64,000 nucleotides of DNA from Ramazzottius varieornatus (taxonomy: Eukaryota; Tardigrada; Eutardigrada; Parachela; Ramazzottiidae), in the NCBI GenBank assembly GCA_001949185.1, contig BDGG01000002.1, positions 8,471,414 to 8,535,413 of the forward strand. Direction: 5' to 3'. Made by a program: the position numbers and the translations under genes. This document shows, in pieces, positions 34,401-45,396 of the stretch. Below the pieces are notes generated by a model. That model worked only from the letters and a program-made list of their open reading frames with translations, searched no databases and had not been told where the DNA came from. Each line of letters begins with the position of its first letter. Position 1 is the stretch's first letter.

Positions 34401-34861
34401 TTCTTGTGAAAGTTTTCCCTTCCGATGCTCTGCCAGGTTGGCTTTCCGACAGTTCTAAGGTCCCTGTTGGACTGTTGCACACATTTTGTCGCGTTCTTTT
34501 ATCATCGTTCAATCTGTCAGTTGGAACGGGCCGATGGGAATCATCCATCACTCGCTTTTACCGGGAAGACCGGAAGTGCCGTCTTTGCTTAGTCGGAATC
34601 GAGAACATACCGCATTTTACGACTATATGTCCTCTCTTTGACGGTCCTCGTCGAGACCTTACAGGCGACCTCTGCGAACTCGGGTTCTCGAGCTGTATCA
34701 ACTTAGTTTCGTGTCTGGTGCGCTGTCTAACTGTTGCACACGTGCCTGTTTGTCTGATATTCGCAAAGTTCTTCCACAAAGTCTTGGGTCATCCTGTTCT
34801 CGCCAAAGCATGCCCAAACACTGTCCGTCAAACTCGTTCACAGGTGATCAGTTGCGCATGA
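31452..34861 (+). mobile_element. decayed non-LTR (LINE) retrotransposon, endonuclease plus reverse transcriptase
   Basis: The apurinic-type endonuclease domain starts at 31452 (LACWNVNGH), passes an in-frame TGA at 31815-31817 and continues in the same frame with VVMGDFNTHL and PGLSDHL to about 32250. The reverse transcriptase follows: SSGPDKLPTELYK (~32888), FLDLKAAF (~33265), KQGDPASGELY (~33440) and the catalytic YADD (33564-33575). A C-x2-C...H...C motif near 34580-34635 ends the coding part. At least three frameshifts (about 32805, 33150 and 33280) show it is dead. Domain order and motifs fit the Jockey/CR1 broad group; the clade is not resolved. Confidence 0.85.
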
Positions 34862-34969
34862 CACACCAGCATGCCTCTGAGAGCGCTTCCCAGCTCTTTG
34901 CACTCACGGCTTCGTAACAAATTGACAGATGACCGGACATAGGAAGTAACCAAATGCTATTTTCAGGTT

Positions 34970-35618
34970 ATGAATTTCCCCTTCAGCATGTTGGGAGGAA
35001 TGATTGGAGCCTATGTTCCTTACCAAATGTCAGGACTGATCACGGGATTTCCTATGGGTTTCCCGCTAGGACCCTCGTTTCGCTTTTCCCTCGGTCCCTC
35101 GGTCCCTCGGCGGGTACGCCTCAGCTGGGAACTTCGCTCAACCGAGATTCACGGCCGATGAGTGGCTGATCCTACCAGGAATGACAGCGAACCAACTAGC
35201 CACTGCAGCGACCCAACCAGCTGTTCCATCCATCAGCCCTGGCGCTCCGACCATCCAACCGTCCAGCCTTCGTGTCTCTCAAGCCAGCTCCTACCATGCA
35301 TCAGCGATAACCAACAGCCCCGTCGGTACGGGTCGACCGGATGTGAAGATCAACTTGGGGTCGATCGGCCCACCGCGCAGTGGACGTGGCAGTGGACGTG
35401 GCAGTGGACGTGGCAGTGGACGTGGAATCCACCAGAACCTGGACCCGCCGAGCCAGGCGGATCACCCTCCCATCGGTACTACCAGGTTCGGAGGGCGAGC
35501 CCAAGTCAGCGAAGAAGACCCTCGCGACGGACAGCAAAAACCCAACCGCACACATGGACCAGCTCGAGCATCAAACCGGGAACGACGGAGCCAGTCGGAC
35601 ATGAAAATGGACGATTGA
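34970..35618 (+). CDS. small basic low-complexity protein with GRGS repeats
   Basis: Two exons, 34970-35057 and 35125-35618, join in phase 1 over a 67-nt intron (GT at 35058, CCTCAG ending 35124), giving 193 residues. TTTTCAG ends at 34966, so an upstream untranslated or coding exon is likely. The N-terminus is hydrophobic and Gly/Met-rich (MLGGMIGAYVPY). Then follow an Ala/Pro/Ser/Gln-rich middle, four perfect 12-bp tandem repeats coding for GRGS (about 35381-35430) and a charged tail ending DMKMDD. RG-rich stretches often bind RNA or are arginine-methylated; function here is unknown. AATAAA follows at 35861. Confidence 0.5.
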
Positions 35619-35860
35619 GAACCTGGATGAAGGCGGAAAGAACGCTCCCTCATTCCTTGTTTGGTAGTTAGCTCTCCCTGCTATGGTTGTGCGAATTTTC
35701 CACTTCCTTTCTGGTGCCTGATCTCGGATTGTAATCTCTATGTGTCAATCTCTGAAGTTAATCTTGATCGCTTCCACTTGCCAAAGCTGTTAGTACTGTA
35801 TTTTTATGTTTTGTTATCCTCTGACGATCGAGGAAGCCGTCGACTAGATTGTCGAGGCTC

Positions 35861-35866
35861 AATAAA
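35861..35866 (+). terminator. AATAAA polyadenylation signal
   Basis: Canonical hexamer ~240 bp after the stop of the 35-kb gene and ~600 bp before the next gene. Confidence 0.5.
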
Positions 35867-36004
35867 TCTATCTATCTGCATATATTTATGCTCGGAGCTC
35901 TCGCAATGTCTTATAAGGTACGACTCAGACTGGCCGGAGGATTTGTTGACTTTGTTCGTCTCCACTCTCCACGCTAGAGCACGGAATCTGGCCGCATGTG
36001 CTGC

Positions 36005-36385
36005 GCTGTACTGTAGCTGTGCTGTGCTGCAGCACAGCTGCAGCTCGTGAACTGACGAAATTTGTGCGGCACAGCACAGCTACAGCAGAAAGCCATAGAC
36101 TATCGCGCAGATGCACCTACCGAAACCTAACAAAAATTACAGTTTTCGGGCATTCGAACGTCAGCCGTCTCAGCTTTGCCGTAGTTTAGGGCAACGTTCT
36201 CCAGGTCGACTACCGATTTCGCTGACTAAATTACAAACCACTTCAATACATCGGCGTTCCGCGTAGTTGCACCAGGTCAACGTGCATATGCAGCACAGCT
36301 GCTTAGCCACTGGGCATGAAAGCTGTGCAGCACAGCGCAGCGTACAGCGTCCTGGTAATGTGCGCAGCACAGTTGCAGCGTACTT
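36005..36385. repeat. cluster of CAGCACAGC / GCTGTGCTG words upstream of VARS
   Basis: The words recur at about 36009-36040, 36068-36085, 36289-36302, 36322-36340 and 36362-36380. The first pair can fold into a strong stem (GCTGTGCTGCAGCACAGC). Lies within 500 bp of the valyl-tRNA synthetase start. Confidence 0.5.
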
Positions 36386-36466
36386 TTGGACCTGCGGCCC
36401 AGTACTCTATTCCACGCTCTCTTCGAGTCTTTTGGGCTCTCGGCCATCTTCTGTAAATCCGTTAAG

Positions 36467-39400
36467 ATGCTTCTGTTACAGGTAGACTGCCGAAGGACGA
36501 AGCTGTTCTATCTCATCTTGGTCACTGGACGTCGAGGCCTGTCCACCGTCAAGAAACCGGAGCTGTCGCTGCTTCCTCGCACTTATCAAGCGAGCTATGT
36601 GGAATCGCGCTGGTATGAATGGTGGCAAGCGAAAGGATTTTTCAAGCCTAAGGACGACAAGAAGGAACGCTTCTCCATCATGCTACCACCACCGAACGTC
36701 ACGGGATCGCTGCATCTGGGCCACACGCTGACCATCGCCATTCAAGACGCTCTGGTGCGCTACAGCAAGATGAAAGGCCGATCGGTCTTGTGGATTCCCG
36801 GGCTTGATCATGCTGGTATCGCTACACAAGTTCAAGTCGAGAAACAACTGTGGAGTAGCCGTAGAGTTCGACGCCATGAAATGGGACGGGAAGAGTTCTT
36901 GACGGAAGCAGAAAAATGGAAGGAAGAAAAATCGTCTAGTATTAAATGTCAGTACAGCGGGGTAGGCTTGGGGTTGCTAAATTTCGGGCTGCTCAATCAA
37001 ATCAACAGCCTTACGGCCCACGTGACTGCGTGACTGCGACGGGGAGTCACGTGCCAAATTTGTCGGATGTTCGATTTTCAATCAGTTTATTTCTTTGACA
37101 GCGCAGATTCGACGACTTGGCGCAGTTGTCGATTGGGACCGACTTTCTTTCACGCTCGACAGCCGGATCCAGCATGGAGTGCGTGAAGCCTTCATTCGCC
37201 TCCATGAAAAGGGAAGAATCTACCGTGATGAACGCTTGGTGAATTGGTGTGGAGCTCTTCAGTCGACCATCTCGGACATTGAAGTCGAGCGGCAAGAAAT
37301 TACAGAAGCGTCAACCAAACTGAAAATTCCCGGTGAAGCACACCCCGTTGAGTTTGGCTACCTCAGCCTGTTCGCGTATCCTCTGGCCGATGGTGATGGA
37401 AGGGAGGAAGTTGTATTAGCTACCACCAGGCTGGAGACGATGTTGGGGGATGCTGCGGTCGCCGTCCATCCGGAAGATCCAAGGTATGAGACAGCGACTG
37501 ACAATTTGTGATGTCATGTGAGCGTAATGTAGTATGTCACGAAATACGTTTGATAGGTATCGAAAGTTTCACGGTCGCTGCGTCAAACATCCGTTCCTCC
37601 GCACGGCTCTGCCCATCATCTGCGATGAGTTTGTGGATCAAAAGCTGGGAACGGGTGCAGTGAAGATCACTCCCGCTCACGACCACAATGACTTTGAAGT
37701 CGGAAAGCGACACGGTCTCCGGATGAACCGCGTTACAGACGACAGCGGTAAGATCATGTCAGAACTTCCCGAACTGAATGGGCTTTCGCGTTTCCAAGCT
37801 CGTGCAGCCATACAGTCGCTCCTCCAGAAGGCGAATCTGTGGCGCGGAAGAACGGCTCATAAGACAGTCGTTCCGGTGTGTAGTCGTTCTGGGGATGTGA
37901 TTGAGCCACAGTTGAAAAGTCAGTGGTTCCTCGAGTGTGATGAACTGGCTTCGGCAGCTTCTCGGGCTGTGACAGAGGGAACGCTAAGGTTAGTCCCAGA
38001 CAGATTCGAGAAGATTTGGCAGCAGTGGTTGTCGGAAAGAAGAGACTGGTGCTTGTCCAGGCAGCTGTGGTGGGGCCAGAGAATCCCGGCCTATCGTGCG
38101 GAGATTAACGAAAGGGAAGAATGGGTGTCAGCTCACAGCCAAGAGGAAGCCGCGGCCAAATTCAGAAATAAGTTTGGAACACGAGACGTGACTTTGACAC
38201 AGGATCCAGATGTGCTGGATACATGGTTCACTTCCTCAGCTTTACCTTTCGTGACGTTAGGCTGGCCTGATAAGACAGAAGACTTCCAGAAACACTACCC
38301 GTTGAACCTGATGGAAACTGGCCACGATATTCTCTTCTTCTGGGTGGCGCGGATGGTTTTCATGGGTCTCGCCTTGACTGACAAGCTACCCTTTGACAAA
38401 GTGCTGCTGCATGGCCTGATCTGTGATAAAGACGGCAAGAAGATGAGCAAGTCAGTGGGGAATGTCATCGATCCCATGGCCATCGTTTGTGGTCTGACGG
38501 AAAGTGACAGGAGGGAGAAGAAAAAGAAGAAGGTGGACATCGGGGCCGATGCGCTACGCTTTGCCTTGTGTCGGTATGACACGCAGCAGCACTTCATCAA
38601 CGTCGACTTGGAAGACGTTGAGCAGGCCAACAAGTTCTGTAACAAAATTTGGCAAGCTTTCTTCCTGTGTTCGTCCGTCTGGGAGAAGTTCTCAGGAAGA
38701 GTTTGTGACTTTGAACCGTTGGAAAGCTCAGCCGGAAGTCCGATCAAACACTCAGGCCACTCAGCTACTCACCCGTACAAGGCCGTGTCTTGCTCGCCTT
38801 CAGCCGACAAGTCCGTGCTGCAACTACGCCGTGAGGGTACGGGACACGAACCTTTGTTGACGGGTCAGTCCGTGATCAAGGCCGTGCCAGACCGCGATGA
38901 CGTCGAAACTGTTCGACGGTGGCTTCTGGGTACGCTGCACGATCTGGTTGTTGCTTCCGAAGCAGCCATGGAAGATTTCCAGCTGAACATTGTGGCTGAA
39001 AGTCTGTACGATTTCTGGTATGACGATTTCTGCGATGTCTATCTCGAAAGTACCAAGCCAGTGCTGCAGGAAAGTAGCGTGAAGGAATGTCAGCAGATTG
39101 CTCAAACAATGCAGCATGTTTTCGCTGTCTGTCTCCCTCTCCTCAGTCTCTTTATGCCCAACCTGGCAGAAGAACTGTACCAGCGTCTGCCTGGCACTTC
39201 CGTTGAAAGCGTCTGCCTGACGGCTTTCCCTGATACGAATGCCATACCACAGTGCGAGGCAGGCTTGAAGACGGACATGACAGAGATTCTGGACGTGTCC
39301 AAAGCCGTTAAGAATATCAGAGCGCAGTACGGGATCGTCACTGAAAGACCAGCCTTGTTCCTCGTTTGTCCCAACGAAGACTCGAGACACAGGCTGGAGA

Positions 39401-39756
39401 AATTGAGCCAGGTTCTTCAGGTCAACTCAAAGTCGAAGGTAGTAAGCTTCGCCGGAAGCACGGCGGAAGTCGACACGTTAGAGTGTGCTTTCGATGTCAG
39501 CCTGGATGGTGTCAAGATTTTCGTTCATCTGCCAACTCGGTTTGACGCTGAAAGAGAGCAAGCCAGAGTGGAGAAACAGCGGAAGAAACTCCAGAAGGAA
39601 ATCGAAGAGCTGGAAGAGGTATTGTCGAAAACTAGGAAAGAAGCTTTGATTGAACAGTGTTCGATTTCTTTGAGTAAAATGCGTTCTCGTTTGGAAGCTT
39701 TAAGTTCTTACGACCAAAGTATGACGAGTTTCGCTGTTCGAAGTTCTCGTTTGTAA
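36467..39756 (+). CDS. VARS: valyl-tRNA synthetase, probably mitochondrial or dual-targeted
   Basis: Class I aminoacyl-tRNA synthetase charging tRNA-Val. Three exons (36467-36947, 37102-37483, 37557-39756) join in phase, giving 1020 residues. The ATG at 36467 starts a basic, hydrophobic leader (MLLLQVDCRRTKLF) of the kind used for mitochondrial import. The catalytic HIGH motif reads HLGH in PPPNVTGSLHLGH and KMSKS reads KKMSKS. The editing (CP1) domain covers roughly residues 230-430 and the anticodon-binding region follows. The last ~60 residues form the charged coiled-coil arm typical of ValRS (QRKKLQKEIEELEEVL). A lysine run (EKKKKKVD) just after the KMSKS region is unusual. No stops or frameshifts. 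The donor for exon 1 was chosen because GTCAGT at 36948 gives the conserved IKSQIRRLG join. Confidence 0.93.
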
Positions 39757-39957
39757 ATACTGCAAGTCCGACTTTTGTATTCGGAGTTTGTCTGTGAGTT
39801 AGTAGAAAACCTGTGGAAAAGAAACAAAGACGGAGACGAAAACAGTGTAAACTTTTTCAGCGATTAGTAATGAGTCGAGTGAAATATTCGTCTGTTGATG
39901 GCAGATCGGAAAATCAGAAGGATTTGAGCACAAGTTTCTTGTGAGAATGTGTGGAAA

Positions 39958-41314
39958 TCAGACAGTGGTTCGTTTGGAGCTTCCAAGATGAGAGCGTGGC
40001 ATGGAACCGGAAGTGCTGCTTTGGTTGTCGGAGTGACTTTGCAGCAGTGGGCGGAACTTGGCCTGAAATTCCAGATCAGCTACCATCTGTCGGTTGTTCT
40101 GACGGCGGATGCGCGTGACAATCTTGGTGAAGAGCGGTGGAAGGATCAAGGCCAGCAGAGCGCCCAGGATCATGCCGGACAGACCGACGAAGCAGCAGTT
40201 GAGGAAGATGACGGTCCAGGCCATTTCCGCCTCGCTTTTCTTGCTCGGGTCCACGGTCGTAGGGGGCGTCGAGAGTGAAGTCCCATGGTCAGGGGCAGAC
40301 AGAGGCTGAGCAAAGGATGTTTCTGTTTGGTAATCTTTGTAATCCGGAGCCAGCAAGGTCTGTAATGGAGGAAGCAAGTTTTTGCATTGCAAGTTGATTG
40401 CCCGTAGAAAAACCATAAAGTCAGCTGGCAGATCGGCAAACGTTTTTCCCCAAGTGGCGCACGCTATCCGCCACTGACACTACAGATGTGCGCCACTAGA
40501 CAAAATGATGTCGTCGAGTTTTCCAAATGGCGCGGGATTCCAGTCAGTGGCACCGAGAATGTGCGCCAGTTGGAAAAGCCACCCTGCCGAGGTTGTCTGC
40601 CAACATTCGAATTATTCTGAGTATATTTTTAGCTTCTGTACTTACTATGGTTTCTGGAGCACCCGTTGGTCCTTCATCCTGCAAGCCACAGGAAAACACT
40701 GTTTATTCAAAACGCCAGGTTCTTTGAATAGCGAGCATTGGCCAAACCCACACGAAAAAAGTCCGGCTTCTTTTCTGAGGACATTTTATGCCATCCGGCG
40801 CGCTCTTTTCGTCGAGAAAACGTAGATTGATTCCGTAGCTCATTCAGATTCAAATTCGTTCAGTTCAGTCATACCTTTGCAGCTGAAAAGCACTTACCGG
40901 GCAGACTTCGCTCTGGACAACAATGCCTCGTTCACGGTAGGCATCAAGATCGCCGCAGTTGTCCATCGAGGCATTACCGAGGAAGAGAAGCTTCATGTTG
41001 AAGAAGTAGTCGAGGAAGAGGTCTACGTTGGGCAGGACTCGGATGGCTTTGGGCTCCAGGGTGATGGAACGGAGGTTCTCGATAAAGGCTTTGCCTTTGT
41101 CATCGCACAGATTCAAAGCCAGCATGGTCATTAGCGACTCCAAAGTAATGTATTCATTGCCGCTACAGTTCATGATCGCCCCTTGGCCGCCTTTGACGAT
41201 GTCGCAAGAACAGACCGCGATGGGACAATAATCATCCTCGATGTAAAGTTCGGAATTGTGAGCTACCGCCATGCACACAGCGAAAGAAACCAGGAAAAAC
41301 ACTCGCATCATCAT
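39958..41314 (-). CDS. type I membrane protein with Cys-rich, LRR-cap-like ectodomain
   Basis: Two exons, 40898-41314 and 39958-40359, join in phase 0 (GTAAGT donor, ATTACAG acceptor), giving 272 residues. Signal peptide of ~20 residues (MMMRVFFLVSFAVCMAV). The ectodomain begins CPIAVCSCDI..NCSGN, resembling the N-terminal cysteine cap of leucine-rich-repeat proteins, and continues with a Leu-rich, repeat-like segment and further Cys. A Ser/Thr/Pro stalk leads to one TM segment (residues ~195-220, VGLSGMILGALLALI). The basic cytoplasmic tail of ~50 residues is Ser-rich. Likely a small cell-surface LRR-like receptor or adhesion protein; the family is not recognised. It converges with VARS, stops ~200 bp apart. 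Confidence 0.7.
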
Positions 41315-42047
41315 GGAAAAGGCCCCAGAAAGAGTGGACCAAAAGAGCAGCTGGGTGCGGAACTAGAATGGCCGACAAATAGACCTTGAAAAGATGGTCG
41401 GATGCGGAGAAACGAAGCGTGTAGTTTTATGCAGCAGATTGTCGAAGAGAGGATGGAAAAAGGCCAAGTGTTGCTCTGTCATCTGTCTGTCTCTCGGTAT
41501 ATCTAGATGGCTCTGGTTATGAGTTGTTTTGTTTCATGGCCAGCTGAACTTTGCCCCTGTTGTGGTGGAAGGCAAAAGAGGGGGAAGAATATACGACATA
41601 ATGCCATGGGTTTTTGCTGGGCAATGCTCATTCCAGGCTGATAACGTGACAAGCTCTAGCTTTTGTGGGCCAACACAATGCACAGACCATAGCTGGCGTG
41701 CCAGTGGGGATTCTTGGCTAGGTCGTCCACATGTGGGCTTGTCAGACCGGAAACGTCAAGGGACTGGATGGACGGCAAGAAACGAGAAAGAAAAAGCTCG
41801 AAAGCAAGATCCATTGTCTTTGTCACGTCCGATGCTCCAAGAAAATTACGCAAGACATGGCATAATTTTTTTACCCGTGCCGCCAAAATGTCCATCTCCT
41901 TTTCTTCGACTATCAAAGTTTATACATTTTCAAGTAGAGGCTTTTACCGTTATTGCGACTGATTAAACATATTAAAGGATAAGGCGAAATGAGTGACGAA
42001 GTTGGTGCTGAAAGCGGCAGTTGCTGGCCAGATGGTTCTGTGGCCTT
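41315..42047. other. intergenic, nothing supported
   Basis: Two minus-strand genes flank this gap, so it should contain the promoter of the membrane protein gene. Open frames here lack splice support or domains. Confidence 0.4.
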
Positions 42048-43079
42048 TCAGCTGGTTGGTTGTGGGCGCTTGAGGCAGACGTTGCCGTTGTAGCAGTCGC
42101 CTTGCTTGATCAAGGAGCAGCCAGTGCGGAAGCGGCACTCTTCCTGAGGTCCACAGTCCAGGCTGGTCCGACACTGGTCCTGGTAAGCGCTGCGCCGCTG
42201 CCGGCTTCGTTTGCGCATATGCCCAAGGAAGGACAGATCTTTGTGGAAGGCGCTTCCGGGATTGTAGCTCGGGCTCTCTCCCAGATACCCTAAAGACGAT
42301 ACATCCACATCAACGATGAGCTGCTGTTTAGCCTGCCAGGCTTGTCTGCTTTCGAGCGTCTCATCGTACCTTGGCGAACGCAAAAGACCTCCATGCTGTC
42401 GATGCGGCCTTCGCTCAAGAGAGGCATTGTGCGTTTGCAGTGCGGCTCCTGCAGCTCCTCCGAGTGGCAGTTGGCCATATCGGCTGCAACAGGGAAGAAG
42501 AGGTATCCCGCTTGGCATTGCCATCCAGCTTCGCAGGTGACTTTCTGTCACAGCAAAAATAACAACCGTCACCCCTCAAGGAAGAATTCGCCAAAGTAAA
42601 CAATTAGCCCAGTGCAAATTAGAATGGGCTTTTGTCAATGCAGTCACGGAGAAAGTCATGAGTTTTGAAAGTACCACGGCAAAGGCATTGGCCGGGAAAG
42701 TGCCGACTAACGAGAAAGATCAGAAAATAATCAGATTTAGGCAGGAAGCCAGAATGAAGCCGCTTCTATGTTTAATGGCTACCCGCATGACATAATTATT
42801 ACGGAAATCAGATCGATTGGCTACGAGTACTTACGAATCGATCACAGATGGGCTGACCGGACGGCGAAGTACTTTCCAACGGAACAATGGCTGCAATGGA
42901 AGAGACAGCATCGCTTGTGCGGGGCAGATTAATGGCCAAAATAATGAATTGTCCAAAGTGGACAGTTGCCTCGAAAGTGATATGGTTCAACAGCAGCACA
43001 TACCGGAGAAGACGAGGCCGCGAACGATGGACAAAGTCAAGCAGATGGGTCCGACACTGAGGAGCCGTGGTCGAGCCAT
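42048..43079 (-). CDS. secreted cysteine-rich precursor with furin-type site
   Basis: Four exons (43004-43079, 42835-42890, 42370-42544, 42048-42289) join with matching phases and GT-AG ends, giving 182 residues. A signal peptide (MARPRLLSVGPICL..., ~25 residues) is followed by a middle domain with six Cys (residues 41, 48, 54, 70, 80, 99). A multibasic run RKRSRQRR (128-135) follows, a good proprotein-convertase site. The last 47 residues hold six Cys at 142, 148, 154, 160, 168 and 174, spaced 5-5-5-7-5. Cleavage would release a compact disulphide-rich peptide. I do not recognise the family; a secreted signalling or extracellular-matrix peptide is the simplest guess. Without the 80-nt third intron the two halves are in different frames, so the splice is required. 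Confidence 0.7.
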
Positions 43080-44317
43080 CAGTTACCGATATACAAGCTG
43101 CAATACTGTGCGCTACGCCGACCGAGTCGACGTGATGGTTGCAGTACTCCTTTTATATACTGTCACTTCCACGGTGTTTGAGCAAAACCACAGCTTTGAC
43201 AGTTCAATCAACCTTCTTTTTGCCGGCTTCCGAATTGGTCGAGCTTCCGTCAGCCTCCGTCAGACTGGCTTCTCATCACGCAGATGCTATTATCCTCCTC
43301 CCTCCTTCAACGCAAAGCTGGTATCTTGAGCTGGAAACTGCAAGTGGCTAATGAATGTCACCACGCTTGCGTGACCGCCACTTCCAAGGAAATTATTATG
43401 GGAGGTATTTGGAGTGGTGAAGAAAATGAAGCTGAAAATCAAGGAGGATAATTGATCAATTGCTAGTAACAGAAACGGAAGTGGAAGTGCTTTCCAGAAA
43501 AGCTGACGGGCAGGTCACGCAGGTGGAACGTAGCTGTTACGAACTTACGACAAATTCGTCGTAATCTGGCGTATAGCGCTTGTGATTTGGATCGCCATGG
43601 TTTGTAACGGCAAGGAAGCAAGTTAGGTGGTGGGGTTATCTAGCCATCTGCCGTAGGCAAGCAAGCGCTGTTTATCCCTGGACGGGGCGGCCTTGTTCGA
43701 TCAGATGTTGGGCCGCTGTTGTTTTTTTCTGGCAGGAAGTAGGCCGGCCATCGGCACCAAGCACCTTCGTCTGTCTCGCAGTCATTTCCTAGACCTCGAT
43801 TGCCATCGGTTGTGGAACTGCGCCTCGCATCTACAACACTTTCCTTCCAACCATATCTGATCCGTCGTACGATGAACAAGCAAAAGCATCGAGGCATGTC
43901 ATTTGCCAGAAAGCACAAGGAGACGTCGTCGAGAGAGCCTTTCTCGGAGAGAGCTGGACACTTGCTGCCAACAGAGAGCCAGAGCCGGACTAAGCAAAAA
44001 AGCTAGACAGAAAGGACTCCAGCTGCAGCAGAACATGCACCACTACTGCTTTGTAGAGGAGAACTTTCAGCTACAGCGACAGAGAAATTTCATCTTTTGA
44101 AACAGCAGCAACACAATACGAAAGGGAAAAGCTCCTTTGCCGCGGTTACTCAATGTTACTCTCACTCAGATAAGAGGCATGGCTTTTCACACGGCATCTT
44201 TCTCCAATGTGACGCAGACATTCTTCATCCTGTAGCCCCTGTAACAATCGTAATACATACTAGTGGCAAAAAGACAGGTGGGCATTAGTTTGCAGATACC
44301 CTATTTGAGGCCTTGAC
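43080..44317. other. intergenic, no gene supported
   Basis: Upstream of the cysteine-rich precursor. A minus-strand frame at 43640-43918 and a plus-strand frame at 43903-44100 have no domain or splice support. A possible extra last exon of the next minus-strand gene lies near 44150-44240 (acceptor GTTACAG). Confidence 0.35.
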
Positions 44318-45396
44318 TTACATTGGAACGAGGAAAGTCAGCAAGGCCTTGTACCTCTCCTCAGTGTCCGACACCGTCTCCGCACTGCCCTCTTGCCGGC
44401 TGTCATCAGTGGCCAACAGTCGCGTCTCAACCAGCAGCGTCTCTTTGCTGCTGCAGTGTGACGGGTGTGAGCTGCAACTGGCAGCGCTGTGGCCTCTCTT
44501 ACGCTTCCTTCCCCCCTCATCCTCCACCAGCGCCCGCTGACCTTCTCCACACAGCGTTACGGCGCCGTAGCGCACTGTTAAAGGTAAAGCCGAAGGCTGA
44601 CCAGCATTTTGAGATGAGGCCTTCCTGACGATGACCGCCACCTTGTTGTTGGTCCGCAGCAGCTGACTTTCTTCTGCTTCCGTCTTTGTACGGACAGCTT
44701 CATGGCTTGGTGCCACCGAGGGAGACTCAACGTCAATGAGCAGTTGCCCTAGCTCTTCCTGCGCCTCTTCCGCACTGGCTGCTTTCTGAGCATTTCCGCT
44801 GGTAGAAGGGGTGCTGGTGGTAGTTGTGGTGGCGTCGGTGTTGGCAGCGTTTGCTCCGTCCTGACGGAGGACTTGAAAGAAGAAGGTACTAATATTGACG
44901 TATATTCTTTATCGTCTGCCATTCTTGCCCATTGATTGATCTAAGTACGAAGGAACTAACGGGCCATTTCCAGGACGGTGCGCAGGAGGCGTCGCGCCAA
45001 GATGAGGTATTCAACCTATACAGCAGCATCAATACTTCAGCCCTGTCTGAATATACCCTCTACGTCTATTTCCTCTTTGGCGGCGGCGCTACCGTCTACC
45101 TGTGTTTTTGATGATTCAAAGAGCTGCGCCTCGATCTGCACACTGTCCTTTGGCGTGGGATTGCCGTACAATGCGAACATTTTATCACTGTAATCACAAC
45201 ACGTATCGCTGGTCAAATGAAAGGGGAGCCCCTTAAGTAAGACATGATCCACTGTATGCACTGGCACGTACAATTCGGCAATGATTTGGTCTCGCTTCCG
45301 TCGGAATTCCTCCTTCATACCCTGCTCCAGTCTGCTCTTCTTCTTTTCCGTCGGGTTATTCTTGTAATTGGGTAGCCGGGATTTAGGGTAGACCAT
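44318..45396 (-). CDS. unrecognised protein with basic helical N-terminus and NLS-like motif
   Basis: Three exons (45100-45396, 44961-45015, 44318-44871) join in phase, giving about 301 residues. The N-terminus is strongly basic and helical (EKKKSRLEQGMKEEFRRKRD), then a compact region with CC, then a Leu/Arg amphipathic helix (YLILARRLLRTVLEMA) encoded mainly by the 55-nt exon. The rest is Thr/Ser/Ala/Glu-rich and carries GGRKRKRG, a likely nuclear localisation signal. Alternative: a GTAAGT overlaps the final codons (CCAAT|GTAAGT), so splicing to a further exon near 44230 is possible. No family recognised; a nuclear or chromatin protein is inference. Confidence 0.5.
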
